Positions 16,713-25,142 of a DNA stretch of 64,000 nucleotides are shown piece after piece (the first letter of the stretch is position 1; each line of letters begins with the position of its first letter). The stretch lies in contig CAYRFQ010000019.1 of NCBI GenBank assembly GCA_964423615.1, forward strand, positions 1 to 64,000. Direction: 5' to 3'. The translations under genes were made by a program, and so were the position numbers. The stretch comes from CAYRFQ01 sp964423615 (GTDB taxonomy: Bacteria > Planctomycetota > Planctomycetia > Gemmatales > Gemmataceae). The notes beneath the pieces were generated by a model. The model worked only from the letters and a program-made list of their open reading frames with translations. It did no database searches and was not told where the DNA came from.

Positions 16713-18824
16713 TCATTTAGGATGATTCGAACTATCCTTCCTACCCTTGGTTTGTCTTAATCGCCGCAGCAGTTGCATCGCCTGAGGATGGGTCGGGTTG
16801 ACCTGCAAAAGCTCTTCCAAACAAGCGATTGCTTTCTCGGTGGCCTCAAGGCCCTGATGGGCCAAAGCGAGATTGAACAAAACTTGTTCCACATCGGCAT
16901 CGACCTTTTCGGCATGGTGAAATGCGTCGAGGGCGAGTTGGTAATTTTTCTCTTGGTAATGGAGGGCACCGACGTTGAGATAGACCGACCCCAGCGTTCG
17001 GTCTAAATTTAGAGCCGAGTCGTAATCCCGCAACGCTAACAGCTTCTCACCCACAGAGGCGTAGGCCATGCCTCGATTTGCATAACATCTGGCCCTCTCC
17101 TTGCCTTTAGAAAACTTGATGGCAAAGCTGAAGGCACGAATCGCACTGGGAGCGTCCCGCAATCGATAACAGCAGACTCCATAGTTGAACTGATAGTCCG
17201 CTCTTGCGGGGTTGAGCACTGTCGCCATCTCAAATTCTTTCTTGGCAGCTTGCAACATCCCCTGATCTCGCAAAGCCTTCCCTCGCACAAATTCTGCCCA
17301 TCCCGGTGGTTTCGGAGACACGCTGTTTGCGGGTTCTTTGGGACGATTCGAGGGACTCTTTCCCTCAAAGGCACCATAGAACAGCAGCAACGTGACCACG
17401 ACAAAAACCACTATGAGGGCGGCGAAAAACCCGCGCAGCAACACAAACGGATTTCGCCGGTTCCACTTTTCCCAAAGTTCTCGCCAACTTCGATTTGCCA
17501 CCCCTTTCAAGGGACGGTCATCCACATGTCGCCGCAAATCTTCGCCAAACTCGTTTGCCGAGGAATAACGATCCGACGGATTTGATGCGAGAGCCTTGGC
17601 AAGAATGTCACCAAGTCCGGGCGTGACCATTGGATTGTCTCTTGGCACTTCACAAGGCGTGTGTTCGGAAACCTTGGCCCCAAACGCCTCGCACAACAAC
17701 ACTCCAAGCGAGTACACATCCGAGCGAGGACCAACGGACACCGACAGCGATTTTCCGGCCCGAATTTCCTCGATAGCTTGACGCTGCTCGGGAGACATGT
17801 AAGCATAAGTGCCGCCGAGATGGGATGGCTCGGTACTTCCGGAGGCATTGACCGACCCAAGCGAAGGTTCGGCGGCATCCATCGGTTCGAGGGGAGGCTG
17901 AGCCAGGTGGAAGTCCAACAGCATCGGAATGGCTTCGACCGTCACCAACACGTTCGAGGGTTTGATGTCGAGGTGGAGCAGTTCCCGTTCGTGGGCGTAT
18001 TCGATGGCGTCTGCAAGACACGCCCCGATCCAACAAATGGCAGACGAGTAACTCAAACGCGAAAGGAACGTTCGAGCGGGGCCGCGTCGAGGCAGTTCCG
18101 GTAGATGCTCGATATCACTGTCGAGAGCTTCAACGACGTCGTTTCCGGTCCTTTCGGCGATGGGAATTTTCCTCAACCTGCGGAGAATATCGGAGAACGT
18201 CTTACTCCCAAAATACGGCATGCACAAGAGCAGCCAGTTGCCTGTGGGTTCGGCATGAATCGAATAAAGTGGGACTATGTTTGTGTGTTGGAGACGTGCA
18301 AGCGAACGATGCTCCACTGATGCCGGGTTCACGACCTTTAGCACAACGTGTCGATCAGCCAGTGGTTGCTGCGTGGCCAGAAACACTCGGCTCTGGGCCC
18401 CTCGACCCAGTTCACCCACAACAGAGAACTCTCCTAAGACCTGACCTACCTCGGGAAACATCGAGAGCTCGAAATCGCCTGCATACTCAAAAAGTTTGCG
18501 GCAATCGAGTAACACGCGAATTTGGTCTTCCCATTGAGGGAACCTCTCGTAGAATTTTGTCTCATCGAGGGGTTCGCCGTACTCTTGCCGCAAGCATATC
18601 TCCTCACAGACCAAATGCACGACGACATCGGGTTTGTCGGCCAGTTCGACGTGCTGTTTTAGAAGGTCTTCTACTACGGGTCGTTCCCCGTCGTGCCATC
18701 GCTGTGCAAAGAACTGCACCCAACGAGCGACCTCCTCACTCTCTGGACGCTGAATCGAGGAGGGTCGTCGGGTCAGGCGATGTGTGAGTTGGTCATCCGA
18801 GGACTCGGTCAACGATTCTCTCAT
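16713..18824 (-). CDS. Ser/Thr protein kinase with TPR repeats, membrane anchored
   Basis: 703 residues. An N-terminal region of about 125 residues (helical, typical of planctomycete kinases) precedes the kinase domain: glycine loop GELGRGAQSRVFLA, lysine in VVLKVV, catalytic loop HLDIKPSNVL and metal-binding DFH in LLDFHLAQPP. HRD is thus HLD and DFG is DFH; Asp, Lys and Asn of the catalytic loop are kept, so activity is plausible. After the kinase come a membrane helix (GFFAALIVVFVVVTLLLFY) and about six TPRs, presumably outside the cytoplasm. ATG 18824 has an upstream ggag at a suitable distance; the longer frame begins with TTG 18839. The zinc-ribbon gene ends about 20 bp upstream, so the two probably form one unit. 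Confidence 0.88.
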   Translation of the reverse strand: MRESLTESSDDQLTHRLTRRPSSIQRPESEEVARWVQFFAQRWHDGERPVVEDLLKQHVELADKPDVVVHLVCEEICLRQEYGEPLDETKFYERFPQWEDQIRVLLDCRKLFEYAGDFELSMFPEVGQVLGEFSVVGELGRGAQSRVFLATQQPLADRHVVLKVVNPASVEHRSLARLQHTNIVPLYSIHAEPTGNWLLLCMPYFGSKTFSDILRRLRKIPIAERTGNDVVEALDSDIEHLPELPRRGPARTFLSRLSYSSAICWIGACLADAIEYAHERELLHLDIKPSNVLVTVEAIPMLLDFHLAQPPLEPMDAAEPSLGSVNASGSTEPSHLGGTYAYMSPEQRQAIEEIRAGKSLSVSVGPRSDVYSLGVLLCEAFGAKVSEHTPCEVPRDNPMVTPGLGDILAKALASNPSDRYSSANEFGEDLRRHVDDRPLKGVANRSWRELWEKWNRRNPFVLLRGFFAALIVVFVVVTLLLFYGAFEGKSPSNRPKEPANSVSPKPPGWAEFVRGKALRDQGMLQAAKKEFEMATVLNPARADYQFNYGVCCYRLRDAPSAIRAFSFAIKFSKGKERARCYANRGMAYASVGEKLLALRDYDSALNLDRTLGSVYLNVGALHYQEKNYQLALDAFHHAEKVDADVEQVLFNLALAHQGLEATEKAIACLEELLQVNPTHPQAMQLLRRLRQTKGRKDSSNHPK

Positions 18825-18845
18825 CCCAGCAAACTCCAAAGTTTC

Positions 18846-19025
18846 TTAACTCTTGGGCTTCTCGGCGTCTTTTTTTTCGATCGGGTCGGAAGGCTTTTGT
18901 TGGCTTGTCCCCAATCGGATCGTAACGTTACAAACAAGACACTGAACGACGTTGTTCCGGTCCTTGTCTTCTACAAGCATATACTTCCGGCATTTGGGGT
19001 TGGGACACTGTATAGCAAACACCAT
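18846..19025 (-). CDS. Small zinc-ribbon protein
   Basis: 59 residues: MVFAIQCPNPKCRKYMLVED then a second pair in VVQCLVCNVTIRLG, giving a Cx4C/Cx2C ribbon similar to the MJ0042-type or zinc-ribbon heads seen on planctomycete proteins, and a Lys/Asp/Glu-rich tail. It is chosen at ATG 19025 because upstream frame sequence lacks any pattern. It is immediately upstream of the kinase in the same direction, so a regulatory or partner role for the kinase is possible but not shown. Confidence 0.6.
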   Translation of the reverse strand: MVFAIQCPNPKCRKYMLVEDKDRNNVVQCLVCNVTIRLGTSQQKPSDPIEKKDAEKPKS

Positions 19026-19249
19026 TTCGCGGACCCTTTCGTCAACGGGGAGCGGTCTTTCCTTAATTCTACGGGCGAATGGGAATCGAGAGGAGCATCG
19101 GACTTCGCTTTGGTCTTTGGGGGAGTTGGAGATTTTGATAGGTTGAGTTCCGTTGCTTTGAAAGCACCCGATTTCTACCCGGATACGAAAACGAATGGGG
19201 GCGGCGAGCCAGCTTACCCCAAACCAGAATCCCGAATGGAGAGTCAAGG

Positions 19250-19948
19250 ATGATACTCTCTCACAAACACCGTTTCCTCTTCATCAAGACCGCCAAAACC
19301 GCTGGCACGAGTATCGAAATCGCCTTGTCGAAATTCTGCGGACCAGAAGATATCATAACACCCTTAGCCGCCCAAGACGAAGCGATCCGCCGACAACGTG
19401 GCTATCGGGGGCCACAAAATTATTTCATTCCCCTAAAGGATTACCGGAAATGCGATTGGCTCAGACTGGTGACGAAAGGTCAACGCCTCGCGTTTTACAA
19501 CCATGTCGGAGCAACGGCCATCAAAGAATGGGTTGGTCCCAGAGTGTGGAACCAGTACTACAAATTTTCCTTCGAACGCAACCCATGGGACAAGGTCGTT
19601 TCCTTCTACCATCACTATTACTGGCAATTCCCCAACGAGGCCAAATTGAGTTTGTCGGAGTTTATTCAAACCGGAATCGCGAACAAACTCATTGGATTGG
19701 GTTTTGATTTGTATGCCTCGCAAGGAGAGATTGTCACCGATAAGGTCGGTCTTTACGAGAACATTGACGCGGAACTCGAGTTGATCGCCGGGAAATTGAA
19801 TTTGCCCGGCCCGCTCGAACTCCCCAAGGCCAAAGGGGACGTTCGCAAAGACCGCACTCATTATCGAGAACTGTTGACGGCGTTCGACCGCCAAAAAATC
19901 GCCAGGTTATTCGCCCGAGAAATTGCCTACTTCGGGTACAAGTTTTGA
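19250..19948 (+). CDS. Sulfotransferase-family protein
   Basis: 232 residues. The N terminus has FLFIKTAKTAGTSIEIALS, the 5'-phosphosulfate loop that binds PAPS in Golgi-type sulfotransferases (Sulfotransfer_2), and YKFSFERNPWDKVVSFYHH, the 3'-phosphate segment with the conserved Arg-Asn-Pro. The protein likely moves sulfate from PAPS to a carbohydrate; the acceptor is unknown. The length is normal for the bacterial single-domain type. It is transcribed divergently from the zinc-ribbon/kinase pair, alone, and followed by a strong hairpin. Confidence 0.82.
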   Translation: MILSHKHRFLFIKTAKTAGTSIEIALSKFCGPEDIITPLAAQDEAIRRQRGYRGPQNYFIPLKDYRKCDWLRLVTKGQRLAFYNHVGATAIKEWVGPRVWNQYYKFSFERNPWDKVVSFYHHYYWQFPNEAKLSLSEFIQTGIANKLIGLGFDLYASQGEIVTDKVGLYENIDAELELIAGKLNLPGPLELPKAKGDVRKDRTHYRELLTAFDRQKIARLFAREIAYFGYKF

Positions 19949-20029
19949 AGCCGTCCGGGTAGTGTCGTTGCGATTCGTTCAAGGTTGTAGAGGTTGCTTG
20001 ATTGCATTAATTACGGTATGGGTCTAGGA

Positions 20030-20056
20030 AAAGTACCCGCCAGGCACGGGTACTTT
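20030..20056. terminator. Perfect 10-bp stem-loop between convergent genes
   Basis: aaagtacccg-ccaggca-cgggtacttt. It lies 82 bp after the sulfotransferase stop and 77 bp after the stop of the GYF_2 gene on the other strand. Neither side has a long T run, though the minus strand gives tttt at the stem base, so a bidirectional terminator is likely but not certain. Confidence 0.6.
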
Positions 20057-20132
20057 CGAAACGGTTACTGCAAGAAGCGGTCGCGAGCTACGTTCATGAC
20101 TGGGTATACTGGTAAGATATCAGTGCAACGCT

Positions 20133-21092
20133 CTAGTCGTTCACTGGTTCCCATTTGACACGCACCTTTGTCGATTTCTGCGACCAGCACTTGACGTATA
20201 ATCGGTGGGTTCCGGCTTTTTGGGTCCTGTAGATAACCTGGGTTCTTCCCGAGGGGCGAAAGCGAATGCGTCCTGTCAGGGAGAAAAAATTCACTTCAAG
20301 CCTATTCGTCGTATTTTGCATGATATCGTGTCGAGACTTCCCTGGTCCCAGAGGATTATCGTCAACCGTCGGTAGACGATAAGTTCCTTGATAGATCATC
20401 ACTCCGAGAGGGACCCTCTCGTCTGCCTCGATCTCGAACCGAATTCTTGTGTCCTTTGGCAAGTTGAGCGTCACATTGGCCGGTTTTATGTTGGTAGTCG
20501 TGAGCGTCGTATTCCCTTTTTTACCATGTCCACCGAATGCGAACATTAACACGACAATTAACACAATAACGACCACCAAGCCACCACCACCAGCGATGAG
20601 TCCGATCAACAATCCCTTGGACATGCCTCCTTTGCGTCGCTTCCGCCCTCGGGGCAATCGACGTTCGCCGCGATCATCATCTCGGTGACGATCTCGGTCT
20701 CCGTCACGGTCTCTTTCTCTACCGCGCTCCCGATCTCTGTCTCGGTCGCTATCGTCCAAATCATCGTAACGGTCTCGAGCCCGGTCCGATCGATCAGGGG
20801 TTGGCATACCTCGCCTGTTATTTTCCTGGTCGTCCCGTTGCCGCTGGGCCTTCTCGTAATCGGCGGTGATGGGTTCGACCCGAATGGCTTTGGGTTTTGG
20901 TTCGGGGTTATGAAGCTGCTCTGGTGAGAATAAACCTTTCACCGAAGTTGCTGGAACCCAATGAGGATGACCTTCTTTCCAGACGTAATCGAAAGGATGC
21001 AACTTTTCTTCGATGGCCAACTGCTTCAGCTGTGGAGCTTGAACGGGCCCATGCCGTTTCCCGTGTCGTGTGTAGTACCAAAGATCCGCCAT
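20133..21092 (-). CDS. GYF_2-domain membrane protein with Asp/Arg-rich linker
   Basis: 319 residues. The N terminus, LWYYTRHGKRHGPVQAPQL...DYVWKEGHPHWVPA, is a GYF_2 domain (residues about 3-55), a small module that binds peptides. Next is a highly charged stretch of Arg/Asp repeats (about 85-145), then a Gly/Val-rich membrane helix (LIGLIAGGGGLVVVIVLIVVLM), and a C-terminal beta domain of about 120 residues (from NVTLNLPKDTRIRF) like prepeptidase-C domains. The design parallels the protein at 10530-14390: small cytoplasmic module, charged linker, single helix, external beta domain. ATG 21092. No operon partner. Confidence 0.75.
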   Translation of the reverse strand: MADLWYYTRHGKRHGPVQAPQLKQLAIEEKLHPFDYVWKEGHPHWVPATSVKGLFSPEQLHNPEPKPKAIRVEPITADYEKAQRQRDDQENNRRGMPTPDRSDRARDRYDDLDDSDRDRDRERGRERDRDGDRDRHRDDDRGERRLPRGRKRRKGGMSKGLLIGLIAGGGGLVVVIVLIVVLMFAFGGHGKKGNTTLTTTNIKPANVTLNLPKDTRIRFEIEADERVPLGVMIYQGTYRLPTVDDNPLGPGKSRHDIMQNTTNRLEVNFFSLTGRIRFRPSGRTQVIYRTQKAGTHRLYVKCWSQKSTKVRVKWEPVND

Positions 21093-21154
21093 GGGGAAGC
21101 TCCTGGTGTTGGGTTTGATGTTGGAACTTGAACGACTGAGAGTGAGGAGGTTTT

Positions 21155-21286
21155 ATGCAGGGTATTAGTCTATTTAACTGTCCAATATGGCGAATGCAAC
21201 CCGAAACGACTTGCCCAAGTTGCGCTCGTTATCAACCCTGGTCTGTTGCGGTTATTGTCTGGCCCATTTGCGCTGGGTGCGTATAA
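21155..21286 (+). CDS. Possible 43-residue CxxC miniprotein upstream of sdhC
   Basis: An ORF with ATG 21155 preceded by agtgaggagg, a full anti-16S match, four bases from the start. The product contains TCPSCARY and PICAGCV, i.e. two CxxC pairs 15 residues apart as in a zinc ribbon, and an early single Cys (FNCPIW). The stop is 111 bp before sdhC. It could be a small metal-binding protein or a leader ORF of the sdh operon. There is no homology support available here, so this is a suggestion only. Confidence 0.4.
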   Translation: MQGISLFNCPIWRMQPETTCPSCARYQPWSVAVIVWPICAGCV

Positions 21287-21397
21287 ATAATGTATGAACA
21301 ATTATTTAGTAACTTGGTCGGAATTAGCTACCTGGCTTCTCGACAAATACCCAGTCAATGGTCTTTCTTTACTCTCTAAAACGATAACTGATCTAAA

Positions 21398-22207
21398 ATG
21401 GCAACTGCTTCACCAACAAAACAACCGACTTCAGGGGAAAAGCCTTCTGCAAACCCCAAATCCACTCTGTCGCTTGCTCCGACAAGCACTCTTGGAATTA
21501 AATACGCGGTGGGGCTTACAGGCATCCTGCTGTCCGGGTTTGTGATCTTTCACATGCTCGGAAATTTGCAAATTTTCTTGCCACCTCACTTTATTAACGA
21601 TTATGCCCACTTCCTGAAAAGTAACCTCGAACTGCTCGTTCCGGCTCGACTTGGACTACTTTTGGTCTTCGTGGTACATCTTGGTTTGGCCATGCAACTC
21701 CGCATTCGCAACGCGAGTGCGCGAAAGACGGATTATCAATACCCTCGGCAGTACCAAGAATCGACAGTTTCGTCTCGGTCGATGATCATCACTGGACTCG
21801 CTCTGCTGTTCTTCGTGGTCTACCATCTGTCCCACTTCACAATGGGATGGATTCAACCAGCAGACTATGCTGGAGCTGAAGCTAACCTTGTTGCTTCAAA
21901 GGAACTTGGGCATGTCGACTCGCCAAATGTCTTCAAGATGGTTAACAACGACTTCATCGCACCCTGGAACGGCGGAACCGTGATCGACTCGGTCATTACT
22001 GCGAGTTACCTTCTCGCCATGGTCTTTCTCGGGCTTCACATGTGGCACGGCGTGGCGAGTGCTTTTCAATCATTAGGTGTCAACGCACCACGATGGAAAG
22101 TTTGGACACGAAGCATCGGGTACATCGCCACGATCATCGTGATCGCGGGAAATGTGCTTATCGTGACGCTGACGTATCTCGGCCTTCCCAAATGGCTGTA
22201 TGGTTAA
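21398..22207 (+). CDS. sdhC: Succinate dehydrogenase cytochrome b558 subunit
   Basis: 269 residues with five hydrophobic helices, the single-anchor type B family (TIGR02046-like) in which one subunit replaces SdhC plus SdhD and holds two haems. A start segment rich in Ser/Thr/Pro is followed by KYAVGLTGILLSGFVIFHML (helix 1 with a His ligand) and further His residues in FVVHLGLAM, VVYHLSHF and GLHMWHG, the expected haem ligands. It anchors SdhA and SdhB to the cytoplasmic membrane and passes electrons to the quinone. Start ATG 21398. sdhA follows after 183 bp that contain two perfect stems. Confidence 0.92.
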   Translation: MATASPTKQPTSGEKPSANPKSTLSLAPTSTLGIKYAVGLTGILLSGFVIFHMLGNLQIFLPPHFINDYAHFLKSNLELLVPARLGLLLVFVVHLGLAMQLRIRNASARKTDYQYPRQYQESTVSSRSMIITGLALLFFVVYHLSHFTMGWIQPADYAGAEANLVASKELGHVDSPNVFKMVNNDFIAPWNGGTVIDSVITASYLLAMVFLGLHMWHGVASAFQSLGVNAPRWKVWTRSIGYIATIIVIAGNVLIVTLTYLGLPKWLYG

Positions 22208-22390
22208 GCTACGGCGAAAGGCCAATGATCGACATGTCGATCACCTGATTTCGCCCAAGCTCACGCTCGCCTGAATCCTAGGCGAGCCACCTCCTCGCTG
22301 ACTACACTCGCTTGCGATTTCCGTTTACGGAACAGAATTCATTTATCGTTCGATTTCCCAACGGAACACAGAATATAGGAACTCAACCAT
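22208..22390 (+). repeat. Two stem-loops in the sdhC-sdhA spacer
   Basis: tgatcgacatgtcgatca at 22226-22243 is an 18-bp perfect palindrome; ctcgcct-gaatcct-aggcgag at 22266-22286 is a 7-bp stem. Both fall within an operon, so they may stabilise or partly terminate the transcript. The second resembles REP-type palindromes in base composition, but only one copy is visible. Confidence 0.5.
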
Positions 22391-24301
22391 ATGGAACTGA
22401 AATCAAGAATTCCCGAAGGACCGCTTTCACAAAAGTGGACCCGCTGTCGCGCTGAGATGAAACTCGTCGCGCCGAACAACAAGCGAAAATTCAAAATTAT
22501 CGTCGTGGGGACCGGCCTTGCCGGAGCGTCGGCGTCGGCTTCTCTTTCCGAGTTGGGATACAACGTGGAAACGTTCACGTTCCATGATTCCGCTCGAAGG
22601 GCACACAGTGTGGCTGCCCAGGGGGGTATCAATGCTGCGAAAAATTACCAGAATGATGGAGACAGCGTTTACCGTCTGTTCTGGGATACCATCAAAGGGG
22701 GTGACTTTCGCAGCCGTGAAGCTAACGTTCATCGTCTGGCTGAAGTAAGCGTAAACATTATTGACCAATGTGCCGCTCAAGGCGTCCCTTTCAATCGTGA
22801 GTATGGCGGGCTGTTGGCCAACCGGTCTTTCGGAGGCGCGCAAGTCTCACGAACTTTTTACTGTCGCGGACAGACCGGACAACAATTGTTGTTGGGGGCT
22901 TACTCAGCCCTGAGTAAACAAGTGGGAGCCGGTAAAGTAACACTCCGGACACGCATGGAAGTCCTTGATGTTATCGTCAAGGATAACCGAGCCGTCGGGA
23001 TCGTGACCCGGAACCTCGTCAGTGGAAAAATCGAGTCCCATACGGCGGATGCCGTTGTGCTGGCTACTGGTGGGTACAGCAATGCCTACTATCTTTCGAC
23101 GAACGCGGCGGGCTGTAACGTTACCGCTACGTATCGAGCACACAAACGTGGCGCTACGTTTGCTAATCCCTGCTACACTCAGATTCATCCCACTTGTATT
23201 CCTGTCCACGGTGAGTATCAGAAGAAACTCACCCTGATGTCCGAGTCCCTGAGGAATGATGGGCGTGTGTGGGTACCCAAGAACGCCGATGACTCCCGCA
23301 AGCCAAGCGACATTCGCGAGGAAGATCGAGACTACTATCTCGAACGGAAGTATCCGGCCTTTGGTAACCTCGCCCCTCGTGACATTGCATCTCGTGCAGC
23401 GAAGGAAGTTTGTGACGAAGGTCGCGGGGTCGGCGAAGGTGGACGCGGCGTTTATCTCGATTTCCGTGACGCCATTTCCAAATACGGGGTCAGCTACATC
23501 AAGGAAAGGTACGGCAACCTCTTCCACATGTACCACGAGATCACTGCGGAAGATCCCTACAGCCGGCCTATGCGGATCTATCCGGCTCCCCATTACACCA
23601 TGGGGGGTCTGTGGGTGGATTACTTCCTGATGACGAGCTTGCCAGGCCTGTTCGCCATCGGGGAAGCCAACTTTTCGGATCATGGGGCAAACCGTCTGGG
23701 TGCAAGTGCACTCATGCAAGGTCTGGCAGACGGATACTTCGTTCTCCCTTACACGATTGGGGATTACCTCGCCACCGCGAGACAGTCAGGGGCAACACCT
23801 GAGGACAGTGCCTGTCTGCAAACCGAGCAAGAAGTCAAGGAGAACATCAACACTCTGCTATCGGTCAAAGGAAATCAATCGGCGGCTCACTATCACCAAA
23901 GACTTGGACGTCTGCTTTGGGAGGACTGTGGTATGTCCCGAAGCGAGACTGGACTTGAGGAAGCCCTCAGAAAGATTCCTGCCCTCCGCGAAGAATTTTG
24001 GCAAAACGTCTCTGTCCCGGGGTCAGGTGAATCGTTGAACCAAGCCCTCGAATATGCTGGGCGAGTTGCCGATTTCCTCGAGTTCGGGGAACTCATGTGC
24101 CGTGACGCTCTCGACCGAAAAGAATCGTGCGGAGGACACTTCCGCGTGGAATACCAGGTTGACGGTGAGGCCGCGCGAAACGACGAAGAGTATCAATACG
24201 TTTCGGCGTGGGAATACAAGGGGAAGGACCAACCCCCTGCCTTGAACAAAGAACCGCTTATCTTCGAAGAGATTACACCAATTACCAGGAGTTATAAGTA
24301 A
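22391..24301 (+). CDS. sdhA: Succinate dehydrogenase/fumarate reductase flavoprotein subunit
   Basis: 636 residues; oxidises succinate to fumarate in complex II of the TCA cycle and respiratory chain. The FAD fold is IIVVGTGLAGASASASLSEL; HSVAAQGGINAA carries the His that binds FAD covalently; IHPTCIPVHGEYQ and the Arg-bearing HYTMGGLWVDY and GANRLGASALMQGL are active-site and FAD motifs. The length fits the type B (b558) class with the unusually long N terminus of about 30 residues before the Rossmann fold. sdhB starts 4 bp after its stop, so sdhAB are translationally close. Confidence 0.95.
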   Translation: MELKSRIPEGPLSQKWTRCRAEMKLVAPNNKRKFKIIVVGTGLAGASASASLSELGYNVETFTFHDSARRAHSVAAQGGINAAKNYQNDGDSVYRLFWDTIKGGDFRSREANVHRLAEVSVNIIDQCAAQGVPFNREYGGLLANRSFGGAQVSRTFYCRGQTGQQLLLGAYSALSKQVGAGKVTLRTRMEVLDVIVKDNRAVGIVTRNLVSGKIESHTADAVVLATGGYSNAYYLSTNAAGCNVTATYRAHKRGATFANPCYTQIHPTCIPVHGEYQKKLTLMSESLRNDGRVWVPKNADDSRKPSDIREEDRDYYLERKYPAFGNLAPRDIASRAAKEVCDEGRGVGEGGRGVYLDFRDAISKYGVSYIKERYGNLFHMYHEITAEDPYSRPMRIYPAPHYTMGGLWVDYFLMTSLPGLFAIGEANFSDHGANRLGASALMQGLADGYFVLPYTIGDYLATARQSGATPEDSACLQTEQEVKENINTLLSVKGNQSAAHYHQRLGRLLWEDCGMSRSETGLEEALRKIPALREEFWQNVSVPGSGESLNQALEYAGRVADFLEFGELMCRDALDRKESCGGHFRVEYQVDGEAARNDEEYQYVSAWEYKGKDQPPALNKEPLIFEEITPITRSYK

Positions 24302-24305
24302 CGCC

Positions 24306-25052
24306 ATGAAATTGAATTTGAAAGTTTGGCGACAAGACGGACCTAACGCTCCCGGTCAGATGAAGGATTACGTTGCCAACAACGTTGACCCGGAGATGTC
24401 GTTTTTGGAAATGCTCGACGTCGTCAATGAAGGGCTGATCGCCAGAGGCGAAGAGCCAATCGCCTTCGAGTACGACTGTCGTGAGGGCATCTGTGGAACC
24501 TGCTCCCTGATGATCAACGGTTCCGCACACGGTCCCAATCGCGGGGTTACTACCTGCCAGATTTACCTGCGTGACTTCAACGATGGCGACACGATTTGGA
24601 TCGAGCCTTGGCGAGCCGAGGGATTTCCTTTACTTAAGGATCTTGTGGTCGATCGTAGCGCATTCGACCGGATCGTTCAAGCTGGTGGGTTTATCTCCAT
24701 CAACACAGGCAACGCCCCAGATGCCAACGCCTTGCCTGTGGGTAAGGAAGATGCTGAACAAGCGATGGATGCGGCCGCTTGCATTGGCTGTGGAGCTTGC
24801 GTTGCGGCCTGTCCAAATGCCTCTGCAATGCTATTCGTGTCCGCAAAAGTCGGCCACCTCTCGAAAGTGCCGCAAGGACAACCCGAACGCCGCAAGCGCG
24901 TGCATGCAATGGTTACACAGATGGACCTTGAAGGGTTTGGGAGCTGCACAAACCACTATGAGTGTGAAGCGGCCTGTCCGAAGAACATCAGTGCAAATTG
25001 GATTAGTCAAATGAATCGCGACTACCTGCGTGCGACTTGGGCAGGCGTGTAA
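24306..25052 (+). CDS. sdhB: Succinate dehydrogenase iron-sulfur subunit
   Basis: 248 residues carrying the three Fe-S clusters between FAD and quinone. The [2Fe-2S] site is YDCREGICGTCSLMI; the ferredoxin-like part has CIGCGACVAACPNAS and CTNHYECEAACPKNI, giving the Cys ligands of the [4Fe-4S] and [3Fe-4S] clusters. Start ATG 24306, four bases after the sdhA stop. The gene completes an sdhCAB operon, with no sdhD or sdhE in view. A palindrome at 25103 separates it from the convergent dehydrogenase. Confidence 0.95.
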   Translation: MKLNLKVWRQDGPNAPGQMKDYVANNVDPEMSFLEMLDVVNEGLIARGEEPIAFEYDCREGICGTCSLMINGSAHGPNRGVTTCQIYLRDFNDGDTIWIEPWRAEGFPLLKDLVVDRSAFDRIVQAGGFISINTGNAPDANALPVGKEDAEQAMDAAACIGCGACVAACPNASAMLFVSAKVGHLSKVPQGQPERRKRVHAMVTQMDLEGFGSCTNHYECEAACPKNISANWISQMNRDYLRATWAGV

Positions 25053-25102
25053 TTCATTCGCTTGAGCCAAGGCCCACCGTCTGACTGGAAAGAGCTAACA
25101 AA

Positions 25103-25120
25103 GGTGGGCCATGGCCCACC
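25103..25120. repeat. 18-bp perfect palindrome, copy 1 of a dispersed type
   Basis: ggtgggccatggcccacc between the convergent 3' ends of sdhB and the PVC dehydrogenase. A further half-site ggcccacc is at 25071-25078. The same palindrome with one central base changed occurs at 54586-54603, also between convergent genes, with the same flanking aaa. It is likely a REP-like repeat that doubles as a bidirectional terminator. Confidence 0.65.
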
Positions 25121-25142
25121 TCACATATATTCCCAAGTTTGC

